NCBI RefSeq assembly: GCF_000347635.1
Contig: NC_020514.1
Span: 3,906,001 to 3,970,000 of the forward strand
Direction: 5' to 3'
DNA from: Paraglaciecola psychrophila 170
Lineage (GTDB): Bacteria > Pseudomonadota > Gammaproteobacteria > Enterobacterales > Alteromonadaceae
Length of the DNA: 64,000 nt
The notes beneath the pieces were generated by a model. It ran no database searches. It was given only the letters and a program-made list of their open reading frames with translations, and was not told where the DNA came from. Position numbers and translations under genes: made by a program. Shown piece after piece: positions 58,918 through 64,000 of this stretch. Within the stretch, counting starts at the first letter, position 1. Each line of letters opens with the position of its first letter.

Positions 58918-59241
58918 TTAAACGTTAAAGCTTTCGCCACAACCACATTCGCCACTTGCATTCGGATTGGTGAATTGAAAACCTTCGTTCAAGCCTTCTT
59001 TAGCAAAATCTAGATGAGTACCATCTAGATATGCCAAACTTTTACCATCAATAATAATCTTCACGCCGTTGTCCTCGAATAAACTATCGTCAGGATTAAC
59101 CCCATCAACAAACTCGAGCACATAAGCTAAACCAGAACAGCCAGTGGTTTTAACACCCAGACGCAGCCCTAAACCTGATCCCCTATTTTCGAGAAAAGTT
59201 TTAGCACGCAATGCTGCGGTGTCGGATACGGTAATGGCCAC
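58918..59241 (-). CDS. iscA: Iron-sulfur cluster assembly protein IscA
   Basis: A 107-residue A-type carrier with its three cysteines: [10 protein letters not shown] and the C-terminal GECGCGESF. Transfers clusters or iron to apo-proteins. Between iscU and hscB. Confidence 0.95.
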   Translation of the reverse strand: MAITVSDTAALRAKTFLENRGSGLGLRLGVKTTGCSGLAYVLEFVDGVNPDDSLFEDNGVKIIIDGKSLAYLDGTHLDFAKEGLNEGFQFTNPNASGECGCGESFNV

Positions 59242-59274
59242 TAGCTACTCCTATTAATTTAACTTAGTTTTAAC

Positions 59275-59655
59275 TTAGACTTGACGACTTTTATAATCTG
59301 CTACTGCAGCTTTTATGGCATCTTCAGCCAAAATTGAGCAGTGGATCTTAACAGGTGGTAAAGCTAACTCTTCAGCTATATCCATGTTACTGATAGTAGA
59401 AGCTTCGTCTATAGACTTACCTTTTACCCATTCAGTGACTAAAGAGCTGGATGCGATAGCCGATCCACAACCATAAGTTTTAAATTTTGCATCTTCAATA
59501 ATGCCGTTTTTATCAATCTTAAGTTGTAACTTCATCACATCACCACAAGCAGGTGCACCGACCATACCCGTTGCAATTGAGGGATCATTTTTGTCAAAAC
59601 CACCAACGTTACGTGGATTTTCGTAGTGATCGATTACTTTTTCGCTATAAGCCAT
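59275..59655 (-). CDS. iscU: Fe-S cluster scaffold IscU
   Basis: A 126-residue scaffold. Cluster ligands are in GAPACGDVM, YGCGSAIASSSL and the LPPVKIHCSILAEDA segment, whose LPPVK is the HscA recognition site. Follows iscS by about 110 bases. Confidence 0.97.
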   Translation of the reverse strand: MAYSEKVIDHYENPRNVGGFDKNDPSIATGMVGAPACGDVMKLQLKIDKNGIIEDAKFKTYGCGSAIASSSLVTEWVKGKSIDEASTISNMDIAEELALPPVKIHCSILAEDAIKAAVADYKSRQV

Positions 59656-59765
59656 GATATTTTACCTTTTGGTTATGTTCTGAACATTTTTAGTTCAGAA
59701 CCTAAATATTAATTGCTAATTTTCGACAGAGTCACTCAGTGGTTTACTCTGCTATTGGTAAATCC

Positions 59766-60989
59766 TTAGTGGTGAGCCCACTCTACTTTACTTATATCGA
59801 TACCTTCTTTGTACATATCCCAAAGTGGCGACATATCACGTAATTTGTCTATCGCATTACGTATTACACCAATCACGTAATCAATTTCAGCCTCGGTAGT
59901 AAATCGACCAGTAGTAAAGCGAATAGAGCTGTGAGCTAGTTCATCGCTTAAACCCAAGGCACGAAGCACGTATGAAGGCTCCAAGCTAGCAGATGTACAA
60001 GCTGAACCAGAAGACACGGCCATATCTTTTAGGGCCATAATTAATGATTCGCCTTCAACATAAGCAAAACTAACGTTCAAGTTACCTGCGATACGGCTTT
60101 CCATATCGCCATTTAAATACACGGCTTCCATATCTTTGATGCCGTTCCACAGTTTGTTACGTAACATCATCAACCGCTCATTTTCAGCAGCCATATCTTG
60201 TTTGGCAATACGGAAAGATTCGCCCATACCGACTATTTGATGAGTTGCCATAGTACCAGAACGCATGCCACGTTCATGGCCCCCTCCGTGCATCTGCGCT
60301 TCTAGGCGGATACGTGGCTTACGACGGACAAACAAAGCGCCGATGCCTTTTGGGCCATATGTTTTATGGGCACAAAACGACATTAAATCTACTTTCATTG
60401 TTTGTAAATCGATGGGTACCTTACCGGTGCTTTGTGCCGCATCAACATGAAACAAAATTTTACGTTCACGACATACTTCGCCAATGGCTGCGATGTCTTG
60501 AATGACACCGATCTCATTATTCACATGCATGATGCTGACTAAAATAGTATCAGGGCGAATGGCTGCGATTAGCTTATCTAATAGAACTAAACCATTTGGT
60601 TCTGGATCCATGTAGGTGACTTCGTAACCCTCACGCTCTAGCTGGCGCATAGTGTCAAGTACGGCTTTATGCTCAGTTTTGAGAGTTATAAGGTGTTTGC
60701 CTTTTTTGCCATAAAAATTAGCGGCACCTTTAATGGCGAGATTATTGGACTCGGTCGCACCTGACGTGAATACAATTTCTCTTGGGTCAGCATTGACCAA
60801 ATCAGCAATTTGGTTACGAGCAATATCTACTGCTTCTTCTGCTACCCAACCAAATTTGTGGGAACGAGATGCCGGATTACCGAATATTCCGTCAGAAGTT
60901 AAGCAGTCTGCCATTTTGGCTGCTACACGAGGATCTACTGGTGTAGTTGATGAATAATCCAGATAGATCGGAAGCTTTAATTCGCTCAT
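59766..60989 (-). CDS. iscS: Cysteine desulfurase IscS
   Basis: A PLP enzyme of 407 residues that takes sulfur from cysteine for Fe-S clusters and tRNA thiolation. The PLP lysine is in [16 protein letters not shown], and the mobile catalytic cysteine in [29 protein letters not shown] spacing to a GGAG ribosome binding site supports this start. 12 bases after iscR. Confidence 0.97.
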   Translation of the reverse strand: MSELKLPIYLDYSSTTPVDPRVAAKMADCLTSDGIFGNPASRSHKFGWVAEEAVDIARNQIADLVNADPREIVFTSGATESNNLAIKGAANFYGKKGKHLITLKTEHKAVLDTMRQLEREGYEVTYMDPEPNGLVLLDKLIAAIRPDTILVSIMHVNNEIGVIQDIAAIGEVCRERKILFHVDAAQSTGKVPIDLQTMKVDLMSFCAHKTYGPKGIGALFVRRKPRIRLEAQMHGGGHERGMRSGTMATHQIVGMGESFRIAKQDMAAENERLMMLRNKLWNGIKDMEAVYLNGDMESRIAGNLNVSFAYVEGESLIMALKDMAVSSGSACTSASLEPSYVLRALGLSDELAHSSIRFTTGRFTTEAEIDYVIGVIRNAIDKLRDMSPLWDMYKEGIDISKVEWAHH

Positions 60990-61001
60990 TTTTTACTCCG
61001 C

Positions 61002-61490
61002 TTAAAGCTGCAAACTGATTGAGATTTCGTTTGCCGCTATTTGATTATGTTGTTTATGTTTGTCTTGTCTTTCGGCCACTTGCTTTACATCATGCTGCTG
61101 CATGAGTTCACCTAAGGTAATGCCGTCCAAAAATACACTAATTCTGTTACTCAGGCCTTCCCACAAATTATGGGTTAAACATCTTTCTCCGCCTTGACAG
61201 CCGCCTTGGCCTTTACACTTAGTAGCGTCAACTGACTCATTTACCGCTCGGATAACTTCACCAATTGATATTTCATTGGGTGTACGACCCAGTTTATAAC
61301 CACCACCTGGACCACGTACACTATCAACTAACTTCTCTTTACGTAAACGAGAGAAAAGTTGTTCAAGATAAGATAAAGAAATTTCTTGGCGTTCAGATAT
61401 ATCGGCTAAAGACACAGGTCCGCGTTGCGAGTGTAAGGACACATCCAACATAGCTGTCACTGCGTAACGGCCTTTAGAAGTCAATTTCAT
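61002..61490 (-). CDS. iscR: Fe-S cluster-sensing repressor IscR
   Basis: A 162-residue Rrf2-family regulator that represses isc genes when holding a [2Fe-2S] cluster. The winged helix is at 1-60 ([38 protein letters not shown]), and the cluster cysteines are in [19 protein letters not shown]. Type 1 IscR sites lie directly upstream, as expected for autorepression. Confidence 0.96.
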   Translation of the reverse strand: MKLTSKGRYAVTAMLDVSLHSQRGPVSLADISERQEISLSYLEQLFSRLRKEKLVDSVRGPGGGYKLGRTPNEISIGEVIRAVNESVDATKCKGQGGCQGGERCLTHNLWEGLSNRISVFLDGITLGELMQQHDVKQVAERQDKHKQHNQIAANEISISLQL

Positions 61491-61528
61491 ACAAATAATC
61501 CTATACCAATCTATTACCGAATATTCAC

Positions 61529-61578
61529 ATACCTGACTAAATTAGTCAAGTATTTAACCTAGTGTTTTAGTCAAGTAT
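61529..61578 (-). promoter_or_regulatory. Two tandem IscR type 1 sites upstream of iscR
   Basis: The proximal site (61553-61529, minus strand) fits all 25 positions of the type 1 consensus ATASYYGACTRWWWYAGTCRRSTAT by my count. The distal one (61578-61554) keeps the first half-site, ATACTTGACTAAAAC, but has a degraded second half. Two type 1 sites also precede iscR in E. coli. TTGACT in each could serve as a -35. The distal site abuts the cysE stop codon. Confidence 0.88.
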
Positions 61579-62387
61579 TATATCTTTGGATCAAAAGCAT
61601 CACTGACCTTCTTAATATCCTCCAAGTGCTCACTATCAGAGAAGTCTTCTAGGTCTAAAGTGGGTATTGATTTTCCACAGACATCACCACCCATTTTATT
61701 GATTGCTTGACACATTTCTTCGACCTTTTTATCTACCAGATGCACATGATCAACCATTACACTGATAGCATGAGCAATGGGATCAGGGTTATCTGTTGCT
61801 ACCGCATAAGCATCAAAACCATATTTTTTGGCTATTTTTTCACGCTCCCCGTCAGTCGGCGCCGCAGGTTTATTCTGCTGCGCTACTATACGGCCCGGAA
61901 TACCAATAATAGTCGCATTTTCTGGTACATCGCGCACCACCACTGAGTTAGACCCTACTTTGGCACCTTTATGAACAGTAATTGGCCCTAGCACTTTGGC
62001 TCCAGCACCCACTACTACATTATCTTCTAAGGTTGGGTGTCGCTTTCCTGCAGTCCAACTTGTTCCGCCAAGCGTTACACCATGATACAAGGTCACATCA
62101 TTGCCAATTTCTGCAGTTTCACCAATGACCACTCCCATGCCATGGTCAATAAAAAAACGTCGTCCTAGCTTGGCCCCAGGATGAATTTCAATACCCGTAA
62201 GCCAACGAGAAAATGTTGAAATGGAACGCGCTAACCATTTCCAGTTGGCCTTCCAAATTTTATGACTTAGACGATGAAACCAAATAGCGTGTAATCCCGG
62301 GTAATTAGTGAGTACCTCGAAGGTATTACGTGCAGCTGGGTCACGGTGAAATACACTTTGCACATCTTCTTTCATTCTACTAAACAT
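61578..62387 (-). CDS. cysE: Serine O-acetyltransferase
   Basis: A 269-residue enzyme making O-acetylserine for cysteine synthesis. The N-terminal helical domain ([31 protein letters not shown]) precedes left-handed beta-helix repeats ([43 protein letters not shown]) with the catalytic histidines. The extended C-terminal tail is somewhat acidic. Its place before iscR fits sulfur supply to IscS. Confidence 0.94.
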   Translation of the reverse strand: MFSRMKEDVQSVFHRDPAARNTFEVLTNYPGLHAIWFHRLSHKIWKANWKWLARSISTFSRWLTGIEIHPGAKLGRRFFIDHGMGVVIGETAEIGNDVTLYHGVTLGGTSWTAGKRHPTLEDNVVVGAGAKVLGPITVHKGAKVGSNSVVVRDVPENATIIGIPGRIVAQQNKPAAPTDGEREKIAKKYGFDAYAVATDNPDPIAHAISVMVDHVHLVDKKVEEMCQAINKMGGDVCGKSIPTLDLEDFSDSEHLEDIKKVSDAFDPKI

Positions 62388-62399
62388 ATTTAAGGCCTA

Positions 62400-63137
62400 C
62401 TAATCTCGTTCTTTAGCTATTTTATCAACCGATGCCAAGATACCGCGTAAAATATTTAGCTCTTGAGTTTCGGGGCGAGAACGATTGTACAATCGACGTA
62501 ATTTGGCCATTACCATACCGGGGTGTTTAGCAATGATGAAATTCGTTTTGATAAGGGTTTGTTCCAAATGGCTATAAAAACCTTCTAGATCTTCAGACAA
62601 TGGGTACTCTGTGTCTTCAGGGTGATTTTCTGGATACTGGCCACGTGATAAATTTAAATAAGCCATCCGCACCTCATAACACAACGTTTGAACTGCCGCA
62701 GCTAGGTTCAAAGAACTATAGTCAGGATTGGCGGGGATACACACGTGAAAATGACATTGCTGCAGCTCTTCATTACTTAATCCATTATTTTCACGTCCAA
62801 ACACCAACGCCACAGGGTACTTGGATACTTCACTTATCATCTTTTCACCGCAGCCTCTTGGCTCTAACATTGGCCAAGATAAAGTGCGAGAACGCGCGCT
62901 AGTGCCAATAACTAACCCACAATCAGCAACCGCTTCGGCCAACGTACTCACCGTTTTTGCATTAGCTAGCACGTCACCCGCTCCTGCTGCTAAAGCAATG
63001 GACTTACCATCTGGTGCAGTAATAGGATTAACCAACACCAATTGACTCAATCCCATGGTTTTCATTGCCCTAGCTGCAGAGCCAATGTTGCCTGGATGCG
63101 AGGTATTAACTAACACTATGCGAATATTTTCTAACAT
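62400..63137 (-). CDS. trmJ: tRNA (cytidine/uridine-2'-O-)-methyltransferase TrmJ
   Basis: A 245-residue SPOUT methylase acting on position 32 of tRNAs. The knot motifs are seen in [70 protein letters not shown]. The C-terminal region (about 165-245) binds tRNA. It heads the trmJ-cysE-isc series and is divergent from suhB, a widespread order. Confidence 0.94.
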   Translation of the reverse strand: MLENIRIVLVNTSHPGNIGSAARAMKTMGLSQLVLVNPITAPDGKSIALAAGAGDVLANAKTVSTLAEAVADCGLVIGTSARSRTLSWPMLEPRGCGEKMISEVSKYPVALVFGRENNGLSNEELQQCHFHVCIPANPDYSSLNLAAAVQTLCYEVRMAYLNLSRGQYPENHPEDTEYPLSEDLEGFYSHLEQTLIKTNFIIAKHPGMVMAKLRRLYNRSRPETQELNILRGILASVDKIAKERD

Positions 63138-63275
63138 GATGAATGGTATCTTTAATTTAGCTGGTCAATTTTGGGTGCGAATAATAACATATACCTATAC
63201 CACCTCAAATGACGTTTTAGCATAATGATGAAATGGATTATGTATCATGAATAGCCGCCACAGAAAATATTCTGA

Positions 63276-63303
63276 TTGCTAAATTTAGTTATATTGATAT
63301 ACT
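63276..63303 (+). promoter_or_regulatory. Candidate suhB promoter
   Basis: TTGCTA (63276-63281) and TATACT (63298-63303) are 16 bases apart, giving a leader of about 75 bases. The leader contains a GTTCAGC/GCTGAAC inverted repeat (7-bp stem, long loop). Confidence 0.5.
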
Positions 63304-63385
63304 GCGCGGCGATTTTTTGTTCAGCTAATTCTATTTATTATTTGCTGAACTATATTTAATGTTCTTTTAAAATTGGTGGTTTACT

Positions 63386-64000
63386 ATGCATCCTATGCTT
63401 AATATAGCGATACGCGCTGCGCGTGCTGCGGGCAATATTATTTCTAGCGGGTTTGACAATCAGACCGACTTGCAAACTGAAGCAAAAGGCGACAACGATT
63501 ACGTTACTCGTATCGATAAAGAAGCCGAACAGGCCATAATTCACAAAATCAAGCTGTCTTATCCAGATCATAGCTTTGTGGGTGAGGAAGGCGGCGTAGT
63601 GGAGGGTGACAATGATTTTAAATGGGTTATTGATCCGTTAGATGGCACCACCAATTTTATTAAAGGCATCCCTCATTTTGCGGTATCGATTGCCCTCATG
63701 CACAAAGGTCGTTTAGATCAAGCTGTTATATTCGATCCAATTCGCGGTGAACTGTTCACAGCAAGCAGAGGCGCAGGCGCCCAGCTTAATGGCTTTCGTA
63801 TTCGTGCCAGTAAAGCAAAAGAATTAAGCCAAACGATCCTTGCCACTTCATTTCCTTTTAAAAACAAGGTCAAGTTACCTCAGTATCAAGAGAGCTTTAA
63901 TAAAATCTTTATGCAAGCTGGCGACATCCGTCGTAGTGGTTCTGCAGCATTGGATTTGGCTTATGTGGCATCCGGTCGTTATGATGGTTATTGGGAAAGT
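63386..64000 (+). CDS. suhB: Inositol-1-monophosphatase SuhB, N-terminal part
   Basis: The frame runs off the right edge after 205 codons. The protein is a Mg2+-dependent inositol monophosphatase; in E. coli it also acts in ribosomal antitermination. Metal-site motifs are present: VGEEGG, WVIDPLDGTTNFIKGIPHFAVSIAL, and the late RRSGSAALDLAYVASGRYDGYWE. ATG 63386 has GGTGG upstream. It is divergent from trmJ. Confidence 0.93.
   Translation, partial: MHPMLNIAIRAARAAGNIISSGFDNQTDLQTEAKGDNDYVTRIDKEAEQAIIHKIKLSYPDHSFVGEEGGVVEGDNDFKWVIDPLDGTTNFIKGIPHFAVSIALMHKGRLDQAVIFDPIRGELFTASRGAGAQLNGFRIRASKAKELSQTILATSFPFKNKVKLPQYQESFNKIFMQAGDIRRSGSAALDLAYVASGRYDGYWES

Overview
The window looks like chromosome from a marine gammaproteobacterium of the Alteromonadales (Alteromonadaceae, Glaciecola/Paraglaciecola-like). 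This rests on gene order and protein character: the pyrH-frr-uppS-cdsA-dxr-rseP-bamA-skp-lpxD-fabZ-lpxA-lpxB-rnhB-dnaE-accA-tilS run, the trmJ-cysE-iscRSUA-hscBA-fdx run, many TonB receptors and AT-rich spacers. No species is claimed.

Layout. 1-6618 (+): the end of an ABC ATPase, an ABC-permease/M1-peptidase fusion, a DUF72 protein, a CoA transferase and an acyl-CoA thioesterase. 6921-21590: an accessory block dominated by phosphorus-scavenging enzymes. On the minus strand are a TonB receptor, a secreted acid-phosphatase-like enzyme and a lipoprotein beta-propeller phytase, behind a strong candidate PhoB promoter. On the plus strand are a degenerate-GGDEF membrane protein with an AraC regulator, then a FecI-type sigma factor, a FecR-type anti-sigma factor, a TonB receptor with a signalling domain, and a purple-acid-phosphatase-like enzyme. 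21925-26909: metR with its own operator, a complete but frameshifted IS1595-family element with 8-bp target duplications, a frameshifted response regulator-TPR gene and a DUF6445-like protein. 26975-47705 (-): tilS, accA, and the large envelope/lipid A/phospholipid/translation cluster back to rpsB. 48003-49193: an MFS transporter. 49194-50177: a long spacer holding a promoter-to-terminator unit of about 245 nt. 50178-55554 (+): map, glnD and an OlsF-like double acyltransferase whose ribosome binding site lies in a hairpin. 55587-63137 (-): SOS gene yebG and the Fe-S cluster operon. 63386 onward: the start of suhB.

How genes work together. The phytase, the two phosphatases and the TonB receptors form a plausible surface pathway that strips phosphate from phytate or other organophosphates. 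The OlsF-like enzyme, far away, would fit the same phosphate-starvation theme by making phosphorus-free ornithine lipid. The central minus-strand cluster couples translation factors, isoprenoid carrier and CDP-diacylglycerol synthesis, outer-membrane assembly and lipid A synthesis.

Caution on quality. Four genes (phytase, IS transposase, response regulator-TPR, cdsA) each carry a one-base frameshift, three of them in homopolymer runs. cdsA is essential, so sequencing or assembly error is likely for at least some of these.
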